Shown in pieces: positions 18,481-34,101 of a stretch of 64,000 nucleotides of DNA (its first letter is position 1; each line of letters opens with the position of its first letter). Origin of the DNA: an uncultured SAR324 cluster bacterium. Its GTDB lineage: Bacteria > SAR324 > NAC60-12. The position numbers were made by a program, and so were the translations under genes. The stretch spans positions 221,001 to 285,000 of the forward strand of contig CAJJCY010000003.1 in NCBI GenBank assembly GCA_905182865.1. The letters are read 5' to 3'. The notes below the pieces were generated by a model. That model searched no databases. It was not told where the DNA came from and worked only from the letters and a program-made list of their open reading frames with translations.

Positions 18481-19353
18481 ATGAATAGAGACCACTCGCC
18501 TCTCAACCTTTCAGATGAAACTCTGCTTCATGTTTCTCTGGAACAGATTATCCCAAATCCAAAACAGCCTCGCAAACATTTTTCTCAAAAAACACTACTG
18601 GAGCTGACTCAGTCAATTCGGACCCAGGGAATTCTTCAGCCTTTGGTTGTTCGAAAGCACCAGAATCTTACGAATTGTTATGAGTTAGTTGCCGGAGAAC
18701 GTCGCTGGCGTGCTCTAAAACAACTTGAAGTAAATGAAGTTCCGGTTGTGTTGCGAGAAGTTGGCGATGATGAAATGCTGGAAGTGTCTCTCTTGGAAAA
18801 TATTCAGCGAGAAAATCTGACAATTATAGAAGAGGCACAAGCTTATCATGACCTCCTTAAAATTCACGATTACACTCAGGAAGAGTTGGCTCAAAGAATC
18901 GGCAAGGACCGTTCCACAATAACAAATCTGATGCGCCTACTCAAACTTCCATCTGCATTAAAAAATGATCTGGAAACAGCGCGCATCACTCCTGGTCATG
19001 CCAGGTCAATTTTGGCACTTCCAGGTGAGGCTTTTCAATTGGAAATGCGTCAACGTCTTTTGCGGCATTCCTGGTCGGTACGTGATACAGAACGACAAGT
19101 CCGGCTAAAGCTCAATTCACTCTCTGCGGGTCTGGAAAAACAAGGAAATAAAAAAGCCATAAGTGGAGGTCCCATAACTGAAGGTTCAGTAGCAGATCAT
19201 GATGCGCAGTTGCAAAATCTGGAAGAAAAACTACAACACCAACTGAAAACTCGTGTGAGAATAAAATACCATGAGGGCAAAGGTCAGATCCAGATTGATT
19301 ATTTTTCTTTGGAAGAATTTGACCGGCTGTATGATTTACTCATTTCTTCCTGA
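18481..19353 (+). CDS. parB: ParB/Spo0J chromosome-partitioning protein
   Basis: ParB CTPase/DNA clamp that loads at parS and drives origin segregation with ParA. The 290-residue protein has the C-motif region with NPKQPRKHF, LQPLVVRK, the CTP-binding GERRWRAL box and LLENIQRENLT. An HTH follows (YTQEELAQRIGKDRSTITNL) with GHARSILAL, and a C-terminal dimerisation domain. parA is not adjacent; the partner genes are tlyA upstream and a BI-1 protein downstream. I found no convincing parS palindrome in the window. Origin-proximal location is therefore possible but not shown. Confidence 0.92.
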   Translation: MNRDHSPLNLSDETLLHVSLEQIIPNPKQPRKHFSQKTLLELTQSIRTQGILQPLVVRKHQNLTNCYELVAGERRWRALKQLEVNEVPVVLREVGDDEMLEVSLLENIQRENLTIIEEAQAYHDLLKIHDYTQEELAQRIGKDRSTITNLMRLLKLPSALKNDLETARITPGHARSILALPGEAFQLEMRQRLLRHSWSVRDTERQVRLKLNSLSAGLEKQGNKKAISGGPITEGSVADHDAQLQNLEEKLQHQLKTRVRIKYHEGKGQIQIDYFSLEEFDRLYDLLISS

Positions 19354-19518
19354 TTATATAAAGAAAATGCAGTCTCATATTGTTTAGTAAAAAATGAGAA
19401 AAAAAGATAAGAGTGTTCAAGGTGATTTCGGTTTAGATCAAATGTTTGGCCCCAATGGCAAGTGGTGCAAATTAATGAAAATTTCTTTTACTTTTTTAAC
19501 ATTTTCCTGTAGAATATG

Positions 19519-19585
19519 TTGACAGTTAGAATTGTTAACCAATTCATTGTTTTGAATGAATTTAACTCTAAAAAAAATTAGGAGG
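19519..19585 (+). promoter_or_regulatory. Possible promoter and strong ribosome site of the BI-1 gene
   Basis: A perfect TTGACA (19519-19524) lies in the AT-rich gap after parB, but only a poor -10 match (ATTCAT or TTCATT) follows at 17-18 bp, so the promoter call is weak. The ribosome site AGGAGG at about 19581-19586 before the ATG at 19591 is clear and near-consensus. Confidence 0.35.
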
Positions 19586-19590
19586 TTATT

Positions 19591-20274
19591 ATGAGATTTG
19601 GATCGACAACTACTCTCCCCCGGGGCGTTACATCAGCTGCTTCTGTAACAACAACAGAACGATTGGTTTTTATAAAAAAAGTTTATAGCCTGCTTGCCAT
19701 GTCCATGGGAACTGCAGCTATTGGAGCATATATGGGGTCAGGGCCGTTGCTGCTTTTAGTGGCACCAAACATGATGCTATTTTTCATCCTGCAAATCGCA
19801 CTGATCTTCTTTGCTTCCTTTGCTGCACGTAAACCTGGCCTGAACATGGTAGCACTTTTTAGCTTCACTACTGTTTCAGGATTAACTCTTGGCCCCTTAT
19901 TGTATCAAGTAGGACCGTCTATTGCTGCAGAAGCATTTGCTTTGACTGCTATCACGTTTGCAGGATTATCCATGTACGTTGTTTATTCAAAAAAGGATTT
20001 TAGTTTCATGTCTGGATTTTTAATGACCGGACTTATAGTTCTTGTCGTTGGAGGTCTTTTGAACATGTTCTTTATTCAAAGCGGAATGATGCACTTCGTG
20101 ATGTCTGGCGCAAGTGTATTACTGTTTAGCGGTTTCATTCTCTATGACACTTCTAACATAATGCGCTACTACGGTACAGATGAATACGTCTCCGCCACAC
20201 TGGCATTGTATCTTGATGTGCTCAACCTGTTCATTGCCCTTTTGAGTATTCTTGGCATAATGAGTGATGAATAG
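19591..20274 (+). CDS. Bax inhibitor-1 (BI-1/YccA/YbhL) family membrane protein
   Basis: 227 residues with seven predicted membrane helices. The order matches the BI-1/TMBIM family: FIKKVYSLLAMSMGTAAIGA, an FFASFAARKPGLN loop, FSFTTVSGLTLGPLLY, and the last helices GFILYDTSNIMRYYG and ALYLDVLNLFIALLSILG, with the conserved Asp residues of the pH-sensing di-aspartyl latch. Family members are calcium-leak channels or FtsH-interacting proteins. Strong AGGAGG ribosome site before ATG. Monocistronic by appearance, followed by a hairpin at 20289-20335. Confidence 0.9.
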   Translation: MRFGSTTTLPRGVTSAASVTTTERLVFIKKVYSLLAMSMGTAAIGAYMGSGPLLLLVAPNMMLFFILQIALIFFASFAARKPGLNMVALFSFTTVSGLTLGPLLYQVGPSIAAEAFALTAITFAGLSMYVVYSKKDFSFMSGFLMTGLIVLVVGGLLNMFFIQSGMMHFVMSGASVLLFSGFILYDTSNIMRYYGTDEYVSATLALYLDVLNLFIALLSILGIMSDE

Positions 20275-20819
20275 AAGATAAAGGAAAAGAGGCCGGGAAA
20301 CTGGAGGACGTAACCGTTCAGAATTCCCTTGCCTCAATTATGCCATCTTGATCTTCAAATCTCCTAGTTCCATTGTAAATTCGCTGCAATCTGAATATCA
20401 GTTATTTAGCTTAAATAATCTCTGCACCTGGAAGAGTAAGAGTCGTTCTGCATTATTTTTAGCATTAAATATAAAATTATTAAAAATATATTTGCTTTTT
20501 TTATAACAAAGAAATATATTAAGGGGTTAGATTTACGAAGCTGCAATTTGCGGAAAGCATAATCAAACGCCCTCCACTTGAACCTTGGACATTTTCCACA
20601 TGCAAATTATCTTAAAAGACCATCAACGCTGTATCCCCGCTAGCAAGAAAAACACAGGAAAAGTGTCTCTGGAGAATAGATCGGATCAACGCTGTTATTG
20701 ACAGTCCCGAATTGTGTGACAAAACCATATTTGCAGTAATTATGTCTCAAATGAAAGTTTGCTTTCTTTAAATTTGCTGCAGTTAAGACCAACAATAACC
20801 CTAATCTCAGTCAGTTCAT
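20275..20819. other. 545-bp gap before rpoB: hairpin plus long AT-rich leader
   Basis: No gene seen. An imperfect stem at 20289-20335 pairs GAGGC and GGGAA with TTCCC and GCCTC; it lacks a T run and may be the end of the BI-1 transcript or a leader structure. A very AT-rich block spans 20440-20520. The motif ATCAACGCTGT occurs twice (about 20622 and 20684). A TTGACA at 20698-20703 has no convincing -10. The ribosomal protein genes rplJL that usually precede rpoB are absent, so rpoB must have its own promoter here or be read from upstream. The rpoB ATG lacks an obvious ribosome site. Confidence 0.5.
20289..20335 (+). terminator. Imperfect hairpin after the BI-1 gene
   Basis: Arms GAGGC-c-GGGAA and TTCCC-tt-GCCTC pair with small internal bulges around a loop of about 24 nt. 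It begins 15 bp after the BI-1 stop. No T run follows, so it may be a processing or leader structure rather than an intrinsic terminator. Confidence 0.3.
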
Positions 20820-23800
20820 ATGCCTTCAACATTAGAAAATCGCCATCGTATCCGGAAGTCCTTCGGAAGTCTTACTGCTCCGATTAAAGTTCCACACTTG
20901 TTGAAAGTTCAATTAGATTCATTTGAGCGTTTTCTTCAACGGGATGTACCACCAGATCAGCGAGAAGACAAAGGTCTTGAAGCTGTTTTCCGCTCAGTCT
21001 TTCCTGTTTCTGATTTTAGCGGTTCTTCCACCTTGGAATATGTCCATTACCGTTTAGGTGACCCAAAATATTCAGTTGAAGAATGCAGGGTTCGTGGGGT
21101 TACCTTTGCCTGCCCGATTCGGGCGGCATTGCGATTGATTGTTTGGGAAAAGGATGCTGAGTCTGATGTGAAGCACATTCGGGATATTAAAGAGCAAGAT
21201 ATATATCTGGGTGAACTGCCTTTAATGACTCCCACAGGCTCTTTCATTATAAATGGAACTGAGCGTGTGATTGTCAGCCAGATGCACAAAAGTCCTGGTG
21301 TCGTGTTTACACATGACAAGGGTAATAGTCACTCCAGCGGAAAACTGCTCTATTCAGCACGTGTGATTCCGCAGCGGGGTTCATGGCTCGATTTTGAATT
21401 TGACGCAAAGGACGTCCTTTATGTCCGTATCGACCGCCGTCGTAAATTCCATGCAACTGTTCTATTGAGAGCATTGGGATTTACAGAAGATGAACTACTG
21501 AAGTACTTCTATCAGTTTGAGAAACTCGATTTAAGCGATGTCAAGCCTGGAGAAGATCCTGAAGCACAATCCTATTACCGTGTTTTTGATCCGGAGATTA
21601 TTCTGGATCAGCGCCCGCAACTCCCAATTGCAGACCCAAAAACCAGTGAGGTTCTAGTCAAATCAGGACAGAGGATAAACAAGCGTCTGCTAAAAAAATT
21701 AGAGAATGCCAAAGTTAAACGATTCAATGCAACTCTCCATGAACTAAAAGGACGTATCGTTGCCTGCACCCTTTATAAGGCGGATAGTGAAGAAATATTA
21801 GTTCCATGTAATACCCCTTTAACGGCAGAGCTGCTAACCACTCTGGTAGAAAATGGTATAAAAGAAGTTGAATTATTACATATTGGCACACAAAATACGG
21901 GCTCCCCTCTTCGTGATACTTTGACGCTGGATAAAATTACTTCACCAGAACAAGCACTGGTTGAACTGTACAAAAATATGAAACCTGGCGATCCTCCTAC
22001 TCTGGAGGCTGCACAAATTATGCTGGATAATTTTTTCTTTAAAGGAGGACGCTTCAGTCTTTCAAAAGTTGGGAGATTAAAAATTAATGAAAAGTTAGGA
22101 CTTGATGATCCGCTGGATAATACTGTTCTTACGAAGGTAGATATCCTGAAAACTGTCAAATATCTGCTTGAATTAAAAGAGGGCCGCCCGAACAGGATGA
22201 TAGATGACATTGATCATCTGGGAAACAGAAGAGTCCGGAGTGTAGGAGAACTTCTGGAAACTCAATTCCGAATTGGACTGGTACGAATGGAGCGAACCAT
22301 CAAGGAGCGTATGTCTTTGCAGGATTCTGATACCATGATGTTGCATGATATAGTTAACGCAAAACCGGTCGCAGGTGCAATTCACGAATTTTTTGGAAGC
22401 AGCCAGCTTTCACAATTTATGGATCAAACAAATCCACTCTCTGAAATCACACACAAACGCCGGCTGAGTGCTTTAGGGCCCGGAGGATTAACTCGGGAAC
22501 GCGCAGGTTTTGATGTCCGAGATGTTCATTCTTCACATTATGGTCGGATTTGCCCCATCGAAACTCCGGAAGGACCAAATATTGGACTGATTGCCTCACT
22601 GGCTTCTTTTGGCAGAGTCAATGACTTTGGCTTCATTGAGACTCCATACCTTAAAGTCGAAAATGGCGTGGTTACGGATACGGTGGAATACCTTTCTGCA
22701 ATAGAGGAGGAAAAATACAGTATTGCTCAGGCTAATGCAAGGCTTGACGAAAAAAAGGCGTTTATCAATGATTTCATTACCTCCCGTGTAGGAAGTGATT
22801 TCAGTATGGTTTTAAAGGAAAATATTGACTATATTGATATTTCTCCGTGTCAGTTGGTTTCTGTTGCCGCTTCAATGATTCCCTTCCTTGAGCATGATGA
22901 TGCAAATAGAGCCTTGATGGGTTCAAACATGCAGCGTCAGGGAGTCCCTTTGGTGAAACCAAAAGCCCCTCTCGTTGGAACAGGCATTGAACATCAGGCA
23001 GCATTGGATTCCGGGAGTTGTGTTGTTGCCAGCCGTTCTGGAGTTGTGGATAATGTTGATTCAGGCAGGATAGTTATTCAGGCAGATGTTGATCTTTCAA
23101 GTGAAGATTCGGTTGTCCCGGCAAACGTTGATATTTACCACTTGATTAAATTCCGCCGTTCAAATCAAAACACCTGCATTAATCAACGTCCTATAGTACA
23201 AAAAGGAGATCGTATTAAAGCCGGTGATGTAATTGCTGACGGATCCTGTACCGAAAATGGGGAGCTGGCTTTGGGACAAAATATCAACATAGCTTTCATG
23301 CCCTGGCGTGGTTACAACTTTGAAGATTCAATAATGGTTTCCCAACGTCTGATGCATGAAGATACCTTTACATCAGTTCATATTGATGTTCTTGATACAG
23401 TTGCCCGTGATACAAAATTAGGAAAAGAAGAGATCACTCGAGATCTCCCAAATGTTGGTGAGGAAGCACTCCGCAACCTCGACCACGACGGCATTATCCG
23501 CATCGGCGCAGAAGTGAAACCCGGCGACATCCTCGTCGGTAAGATCACTCCAAAGTCTGAAACTGAGCTCGCTCCGGAAGAAAAACTGCTTCGAGCAATA
23601 TTTGGTGAAAAAGCTGGTGATGTTCGGGACACTTCACTGCGTGTTCCACAGGGAGTTGACGGTGTAGTGACTAATGTTGTGGTATTTAACCGTGAAGGTG
23701 TTGAACGTGATGAACGTACTAGGCAAATTGAACAGGAGCTTTTAAGCAGCTATGAAAAAGACCACCATGATGAAATCCGCATAGTGCACAGCAACTTGGT

Positions 23801-25133
23801 GAATCGAATATTATCTGTTGCAGAAAAAAAACCACTGTCTATTGATGTACTTTCCATTCAGGGAGAGATGCTGGTAAAAAAAGGCAATAAAATTAGTGAG
23901 GAAATTCTTCACAAAATTCCACTAAAATCTGCTGACGGTATTCAAGTTACTGATAAGAATATTAACCTGAAAGTCGGAACATTTGTACGGAATGCTCTTC
24001 AGCAAATGTATTTACTGGAAAACGTTTATCAGGATCGTTGTGAAAAAGTTTCCAAGGGAGATGACCTTCCTCCTGGAGTGATTCGCATGATAAAAGTATT
24101 TATCGCCATAAAAAGGAAGCTTTCTGTTGGTGACAAAATGGCAGGACGTCATGGTAACAAAGGCGTTGTTTCAACCATTCAGCCTGTAGAAGATATGCCA
24201 TTTTTAGCAGATGGTACTCCTGTAGATTTTTGTTTAAATCCTCTAGGTGTTCCATCACGTATGAATGTTGGCCAAATCCTTGAAACCCATATGGGTTGGG
24301 CTGCTCGGAATCTTGGTAAGTCTATAGATCTCTCATTACAGGAATATAGACGATCAGGTGATATGTCCCCAGTTCAAGATGCAATGCGTATTGCTTATGG
24401 TGATGATCTTTACAATGAAGTTCTAAAAGATATGCCAAAGGATAATTTCCTTGAAGCTGCTGGTAACGTTACTGATGGAGTTCCAATTGCTACCCCAGTT
24501 TTTGATGGTGCAAAGGAAGCTGATGTAAACGATATGTTAACTCGCGCTGGGTTAGATACATCAGGGCAGTCTATTTTGTTTGATGGCCGAACTGGAGAAC
24601 AATTTAATCGTCCAGTTACTGTTGGAATGAAATATATCTTAAAGCTTCACCATTTGGTTGATGATAAGATTCATGCTCGTTCAACTGGCCCGTACTCTCT
24701 GGTCACTCAACAACCACTTGGTGGTAAAGCACAGTTTGGTGGGCAACGATTTGGTGAGATGGAAGTGTGGGCGCTAGAAGCATATGGCGCTGCTTATACC
24801 TTGCAAGAAATGTTAACTGTAAAGTCTGATGACGTTGCTGGTCGTACAAAAGTATATGAAAGCATCGTAAAAGGAGAGAAGATGCCTACACCAGGTATTC
24901 CGGAATCATTTAACGTATTGTTACACGAGTTGAGAGGATTGTGCCTGAATGTTGAATTACTCCAAAAGTCAGAGGAAGAAGAGGAAGAAGAGGAAAAGGA
25001 AGAAATCCAGAAAGGAATGGAATCTTCTCCGGCATCAGAAGAAGTAACAGGGAATAAAGCTGAAGAAGAAATATCGAAAGCGGTATCTGAAGAGTCAAAT
25101 GAAGAAATCGATACGGCAGAAGTTACAGCATAA
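20820..25133 (+). CDS. rpoB: RNA polymerase beta subunit
   Basis: 1437 residues, intact. N-terminus [19 protein letters not shown]; protrusion/lobe motifs including [16 protein letters not shown]; rifampicin region [20 protein letters not shown] and [39 protein letters not shown]; the active-site region [15 protein letters not shown]; and the C-terminal clamp [20 protein letters not shown]. After the usual end ([15 protein letters not shown]) there is an acidic tail of about 60 residues rich in Glu and Ser, longer than typical. The rifampicin-pocket segment reads as an ordinary sensitive-type sequence. It is followed 43 bp later by rpoC. Confidence 0.97.
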   Translation: MPSTLENRHRIRKSFGSLTAPIKVPHLLKVQLDSFERFLQRDVPPDQREDKGLEAVFRSVFPVSDFSGSSTLEYVHYRLGDPKYSVEECRVRGVTFACPIRAALRLIVWEKDAESDVKHIRDIKEQDIYLGELPLMTPTGSFIINGTERVIVSQMHKSPGVVFTHDKGNSHSSGKLLYSARVIPQRGSWLDFEFDAKDVLYVRIDRRRKFHATVLLRALGFTEDELLKYFYQFEKLDLSDVKPGEDPEAQSYYRVFDPEIILDQRPQLPIADPKTSEVLVKSGQRINKRLLKKLENAKVKRFNATLHELKGRIVACTLYKADSEEILVPCNTPLTAELLTTLVENGIKEVELLHIGTQNTGSPLRDTLTLDKITSPEQALVELYKNMKPGDPPTLEAAQIMLDNFFFKGGRFSLSKVGRLKINEKLGLDDPLDNTVLTKVDILKTVKYLLELKEGRPNRMIDDIDHLGNRRVRSVGELLETQFRIGLVRMERTIKERMSLQDSDTMMLHDIVNAKPVAGAIHEFFGSSQLSQFMDQTNPLSEITHKRRLSALGPGGLTRERAGFDVRDVHSSHYGRICPIETPEGPNIGLIASLASFGRVNDFGFIETPYLKVENGVVTDTVEYLSAIEEEKYSIAQANARLDEKKAFINDFITSRVGSDFSMVLKENIDYIDISPCQLVSVAASMIPFLEHDDANRALMGSNMQRQGVPLVKPKAPLVGTGIEHQAALDSGSCVVASRSGVVDNVDSGRIVIQADVDLSSEDSVVPANVDIYHLIKFRRSNQNTCINQRPIVQKGDRIKAGDVIADGSCTENGELALGQNINIAFMPWRGYNFEDSIMVSQRLMHEDTFTSVHIDVLDTVARDTKLGKEEITRDLPNVGEEALRNLDHDGIIRIGAEVKPGDILVGKITPKSETELAPEEKLLRAIFGEKAGDVRDTSLRVPQGVDGVVTNVVVFNREGVERDERTRQIEQELLSSYEKDHHDEIRIVHSNLVNRILSVAEKKPLSIDVLSIQGEMLVKKGNKISEEILHKIPLKSADGIQVTDKNINLKVGTFVRNALQQMYLLENVYQDRCEKVSKGDDLPPGVIRMIKVFIAIKRKLSVGDKMAGRHGNKGVVSTIQPVEDMPFLADGTPVDFCLNPLGVPSRMNVGQILETHMGWAARNLGKSIDLSLQEYRRSGDMSPVQDAMRIAYGDDLYNEVLKDMPKDNFLEAAGNVTDGVPIATPVFDGAKEADVNDMLTRAGLDTSGQSILFDGRTGEQFNRPVTVGMKYILKLHHLVDDKIHARSTGPYSLVTQQPLGGKAQFGGQRFGEMEVWALEAYGAAYTLQEMLTVKSDDVAGRTKVYESIVKGEKMPTPGIPESFNVLLHELRGLCLNVELLQKSEEEEEEEEKEEIQKGMESSPASEEVTGNKAEEEISKAVSEESNEEIDTAEVTA

Positions 25134-25176
25134 TTTCTCAATCAAAACCCTATAACCAATTAACCAGCAACTAAAC

Positions 25177-29446
<4,270 letters not shown>

Positions 29447-29473
29447 AATCTGTATAAAGGTTCATAGTTAAGG

Positions 29474-29936
29474 ATGCTTCCTTCCATTGAAACTTTCCAC
29501 TTTGAGTTAAAATTGTCAGTTCTGTACTATGGAGCTGGACAGTTTTGGTGTGATAAATAATGCGGTATATCAGAATTATTTTGAACACACTCGCCATCAG
29601 TTTTTGGAATAACAGGGCCTGAAATTGACTGCTTATTTTGAGCATAAATTGAGTCCTGTCATCTTAAAAGCTGAAATAGAATATCGGAGCCCACTACAAA
29701 GTAGAGATTACTTTGTAGTGAGTTTAGAATTGGCTTTGTTATGCAAAGTAAAGTTCATTTTTCTTCAGATAATCCGTAGCATACCCAACAAAACGTTGAT
29801 TCTCAGTGCAAGGATTACCAGAACCAACCTTAATTCTTCCGGTCGTCCTTTTTTACCTGCTACGTTTCAAAACTTGCATACTCTTCTTACTTCCAAAACA
29901 GAAAATTTGATGCAACGGGTATATTGTGATTTCTGA
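29474..29936 (+). pseudogene. YbgC/4HBT-like acyl-CoA thioesterase, broken by a frameshift and an in-frame TAA
   Basis: Reading from ATG 29474 gives [19 protein letters not shown], then one extra base (near 29531) shifts the frame. The next frame reads [20 protein letters not shown], with the hot-dog-fold thioesterase catalytic Asp (in ELDSFG) and conserved Asn-Tyr pattern. A TAA at 29610-29612 interrupts FLE-QGLKLTAYF, and the rest (SPVILKAEIEYRSPLQSRDY, LSARITRTNLNSSGRPFLP) matches the C-terminal half. Such proteins hydrolyse short or long acyl-CoA esters, often with the Tol-Pal system. The 3' end overlaps rpiA. Whether the lesions are real decay or sequence error cannot be decided here. 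Confidence 0.7.
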
Positions 29937-30666
29937 AAAACAACGTTCAGCTGAGGCTGCATGTGAATACGTCAAAGATGGCATGATAGTAGGCCTTGGG
30001 ACAGGTTCCACCGCAGAGTTTGCTGTTAAAAAAATTGGTAAACTTGTCCGGAATGGACTTTCAATACGGGGCATACCAACTTCAGATGCCACTAAAATAT
30101 TAGCAGAGAGTGAAGGAATACCTCTGATCGATTTTTCTGAAACAATGTCCATTGATTTAACGATTGATGGTGCAGACGAAATTGATGCCAACTTAAATAT
30201 GATCAAAGGCGGTGGTGCTGCCTTACTCCGTGAAAAGATTGTTGCTTCTGCGTCAATAGAAGAAATCATTATTGTCAGTGGTTCAAAGTTGGTACAGCAG
30301 TTGGGTGCTTTTCCTTTGCCGGTAGAAGTTATTCCATTCGGTTGGCAAATTGTTTTTAATCAACTGGAGTCACTTCAGGGGAATCCAGAACTACGACTCA
30401 AGCAGGGTCAACCATGCATGACTGATCAGGGGAATTTTATAGTTGATTGTAATTTTAGAAAGATTGAAAATCCAGAACAGCTGGAGCAACATCTGAACAT
30501 GATTCCTGGATTAGTTGAGAACGGTCTTTTTATCAATTTATGTACACGGATGATTATGGCAGATGGAGAGAATATAATAATAAAAAACGCGCAATTTAAA
30601 CTGAGCTGCAGGACTTACTCTACTGGATTCCCAGCTAGACAAATGCAGCAGAACGAACTACTATAA
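29926..30666 (+). CDS. rpiA: Ribose-5-phosphate isomerase A
   Basis: Interconverts ribose 5-phosphate and ribulose 5-phosphate in the pentose phosphate pathway. Motifs: IVGLGTGSTAEFAVKKIG, PTSDATKILAES, IDLTIDGADEIDANLNMIKG with catalytic Asp, GGGAALLREKIVAS, and the KLV lysine region. 246 residues. The start is a GTG (reading ISEKQRSAEAACEYV) that overlaps the preceding thioesterase frame. The last 20 or so residues after ADGENIIIKNA do not look like a normal RpiA tail, which may reflect a late frameshift. Next gene is gap, 43 bp away, same strand. Confidence 0.9.
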   Translation: MISEKQRSAEAACEYVKDGMIVGLGTGSTAEFAVKKIGKLVRNGLSIRGIPTSDATKILAESEGIPLIDFSETMSIDLTIDGADEIDANLNMIKGGGAALLREKIVASASIEEIIIVSGSKLVQQLGAFPLPVEVIPFGWQIVFNQLESLQGNPELRLKQGQPCMTDQGNFIVDCNFRKIENPEQLEQHLNMIPGLVENGLFINLCTRMIMADGENIIIKNAQFKLSCRTYSTGFPARQMQQNELL

Positions 30667-30709
30667 TACTGAGAAAAAATTATTTGTGTATAAAAGATAA
30701 AGGAGAAAA

Positions 30710-31714
<1,005 letters not shown>

Positions 31715-31725
31715 ATTGGTTTTCT

Positions 31726-31775
31726 GCTGCAGTCTCAAAGAACAGATCTTTGAACCTGCGGCTCTTCTTCAATCT
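31726..31775 (+). terminator. Strong hairpin downstream of gap, likely transcription terminator
   Basis: Arms GCTGCAG (31726-31732) and CTGCGGC (31756-31762) enclose a second perfect 7-bp stem TCAAAGA/TCTTTGA (31735-31741 with 31747-31753) around the loop ACAGA; only a 2x2 internal mismatch separates the stems. A pyrimidine-rich stretch (TCTTCTTCAATCTTT) follows instead of a pure T run. It sits 12 bp after the gap stop, the expected place for the end of the rpoB-gap transcript. Confidence 0.6.
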
Positions 31776-31837
31776 TTACTTCTCCTCTCTTTAAAGCCCA
31801 AGCCATATTCTCTTTTAATCTCCATAACTAATTTCCC

Positions 31838-32689
31838 ATGCACAAAGTTGAATTAAAAGAAGTTGGTCTCGACATCGGGTTGGCATTCGCCAGGCATTTT
31901 TATAAAACTGACTACCTACATTATGGATACTGGCCGGAAGGATTAAGTGCGGATCCAGCAAATGTGTTAGAAGCGCAGGAAAACTATGCCAACTTGTTGT
32001 TAAAACATATTCCGGATGGAGTAAATTCTATCTTAGATGTCGGTTGCGGTTCCGGAAAATTTTCAGAAAAATTGCTCGACGCAGGTTACTCGGTGGATTG
32101 TGTCTCACCCAGTCCAAATTTAACTAAACATGTGAGGGAGCGCCTCGGAGAACGAGTAGAAATATTTGAATGCCGCTATGAAGATCTGAAAACAAAAAAG
32201 CACTATGATCTGATTTTGTGCAGCGAAAGTTTTCAGTACTTGCTCCTGGAAAAGGCCATGGCACAGACCCAGGTACTACTCAATCAAAAAGGCCATTTGC
32301 TAATTTGTGATTTTTTTAAACGTGATGTTGAAGGTAAAAGTCCAGTCAGTGGGGGTCACAAAATTGAGAGATTTCTAAAATATATGCAAGATCTGCCTTT
32401 CAGCCAAATCACGGACATAGATATCACGAAAGAAACAGCTCCATCATTAGATATTATGCGGGATTTGATTCAAGAAGTAATTGTTCCAACCTGGAACATT
32501 GTGGCCTATTATATGACCAGCAACTATCCCCGTTTCAGTAAACTCTTTAGTTTTGCCTTCCGAAAAAAAATTGCCCAGGCCAATCGTAAATATCTTTCAG
32601 GCGGTACCAGCGGCGAACAATTTACCCATTTTAAAACATATCGTCTCTTCCTCTATCAAAAAACAGCTGAAGATTCAAATCAGAGTTGA
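31838..32689 (+). CDS. Class I SAM-dependent methyltransferase
   Basis: 283 residues. The SAM-binding motif I is SILDVGCGSGKFSEKLLDAG (about 64-83), with acidic post-I (VDCVSPSP), motif II around YDLILCSESFQYL and motif III GHLLICDFF. The N-terminal part (LAFARHFYKTDYLHYGYWP) resembles methyltransferases acting on small molecules or lipids (UbiE/sarcosine-dimethylglycine type), but no specific substrate can be assigned. It is followed 69 bp later by an MFS transporter on the same strand, so a shared pathway (make and export, or import and modify) is possible. Confidence 0.72.
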   Translation: MHKVELKEVGLDIGLAFARHFYKTDYLHYGYWPEGLSADPANVLEAQENYANLLLKHIPDGVNSILDVGCGSGKFSEKLLDAGYSVDCVSPSPNLTKHVRERLGERVEIFECRYEDLKTKKHYDLILCSESFQYLLLEKAMAQTQVLLNQKGHLLICDFFKRDVEGKSPVSGGHKIERFLKYMQDLPFSQITDIDITKETAPSLDIMRDLIQEVIVPTWNIVAYYMTSNYPRFSKLFSFAFRKKIAQANRKYLSGGTSGEQFTHFKTYRLFLYQKTAEDSNQS

Positions 32690-32758
32690 TGATTTTTTCA
32701 GTTCTACTGCTTCACAAAATGAACTCTTCTATTTAACTTTATTCGGTTCAATCAAGCA

Positions 32759-34042
32759 ATGTCTGATTTAGAAACAAAAAAAGCTATTCGTATGATTCTA
32801 CTTACTGCATCTCTTGGAGGGATGTCGTATCTGTCATTCAATAACGGCTTACTTCTTTCCTACTTTTCCCATTTGGGAATTCCCAGCGCAACTATTCTGA
32901 TTTTATTATCAATCCTGCCGTTAACAACATTTTTAGTCATCATTCCTTTTAGCTATTTTTCAGATATATTTGGTAAAAAACGGATTGGTATTATTGGGAT
33001 GGTGTTTTCATTTTTTGGCTTTGCCCTGCTGATCGGTGTCAGTTATTTGCCGGACTCATTAAGAATAATGGCAGTTGGATTTGGAATTGTTGTCTTTGGG
33101 ATAGGTTCAGCAATGAATTTGGGAAATTGGTTTGCACTGCTTCACCCTATCATACCAGAAAATATTAGGGGACGTTTTTTTGGACAGTTAAGACTTACTT
33201 GGCAATCTATTGGAGTCCTCTTCACATTAATAGTGATTTACATTCTGGAACTTTATCCCACCCTGAGAATGTATCAGGCGATTCTGGGTGTCATTACAAT
33301 TCTGATGCTGCTAAAAATATTTTCTTATCAGCAAATTCCTGAATTGGATAAAAGTACTGTTAAAAAAGAGTCATTCCGCATAAGTTTTTTGAAAGTTCTT
33401 AATATTCCAGGATATCTGCCGTTTTGTGCATATTGTTTTTTACTGACTCTTTTCACTGGTGCTTGCCCACAAATTTTCAATTTGATTGAAAAAGATTTGC
33501 TTCTGTGGTCAACGGTTGAGATTGTTTTTATTGGAAATTTATTAGTAGCAGGAGCATTAATAGGATTCTTTTTAGGTGGCAGAATGATAGATCGTTTTGG
33601 TACAAAGTATGTGTTTCTTTGCTGCCATTTTGGCTTTGGAATCATTCTTCTTCTTTTTTTATGTCGCAATCTGTTTACGGATGAAATCCGGATTGTTGTT
33701 GGAATTTTAACGATTCTGTTTGGAATGGTTCAAGCTGCATCCAGTATAGCAATGACCTCAGAAACACTTGCCCTCATTCCTCCGGAAAACAAATCCCTTG
33801 CTACCGGACTTTGGTTTACGCTTTATAGTGGAGGAACAGGGCTTTCAGGTATTTTGAGCGGACAAGCCCTTGAACTGGGGGTTTTTAATGAATCATGGAT
33901 CTGGCTGGAACAGTCAATGAGCAGTTACGATGGTTTATTGCTGTTTTCAGGAACAATGGTGTTATTGATGACTGTCACACTGGGAATGATCCCATCAATG
34001 ATAAAAAAGGTGCCTGCCGGATGGATTCCACAAAGCTCGTAA
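32759..34042 (+). CDS. Major facilitator superfamily transporter
   Basis: 427 residues with about twelve hydrophobic helices in two halves separated by a short charged loop (ELDKSTVKKESFRIS). The loop between helices 2 and 3 has FSDIFGKKRIGIIG, the MFS motif A pattern (G-x3-D-x2-G-x-[KR]-[RK]), repeated in the second half as GGRMIDRFGTKYVF. Substrate unknown. Same strand as, and close behind, the methyltransferase gene; convergent with rmuC. Confidence 0.85.
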   Translation: MSDLETKKAIRMILLTASLGGMSYLSFNNGLLLSYFSHLGIPSATILILLSILPLTTFLVIIPFSYFSDIFGKKRIGIIGMVFSFFGFALLIGVSYLPDSLRIMAVGFGIVVFGIGSAMNLGNWFALLHPIIPENIRGRFFGQLRLTWQSIGVLFTLIVIYILELYPTLRMYQAILGVITILMLLKIFSYQQIPELDKSTVKKESFRISFLKVLNIPGYLPFCAYCFLLTLFTGACPQIFNLIEKDLLLWSTVEIVFIGNLLVAGALIGFFLGGRMIDRFGTKYVFLCCHFGFGIILLLFLCRNLFTDEIRIVVGILTILFGMVQAASSIAMTSETLALIPPENKSLATGLWFTLYSGGTGLSGILSGQALELGVFNESWIWLEQSMSSYDGLLLFSGTMVLLMTVTLGMIPSMIKKVPAGWIPQSS

Positions 34043-34101
34043 TCTTATAATCGTCGGTGGAAGAATCGTCAGGTTTAAAAATTAAGAGAGAAAGGCTCAT
34101 A

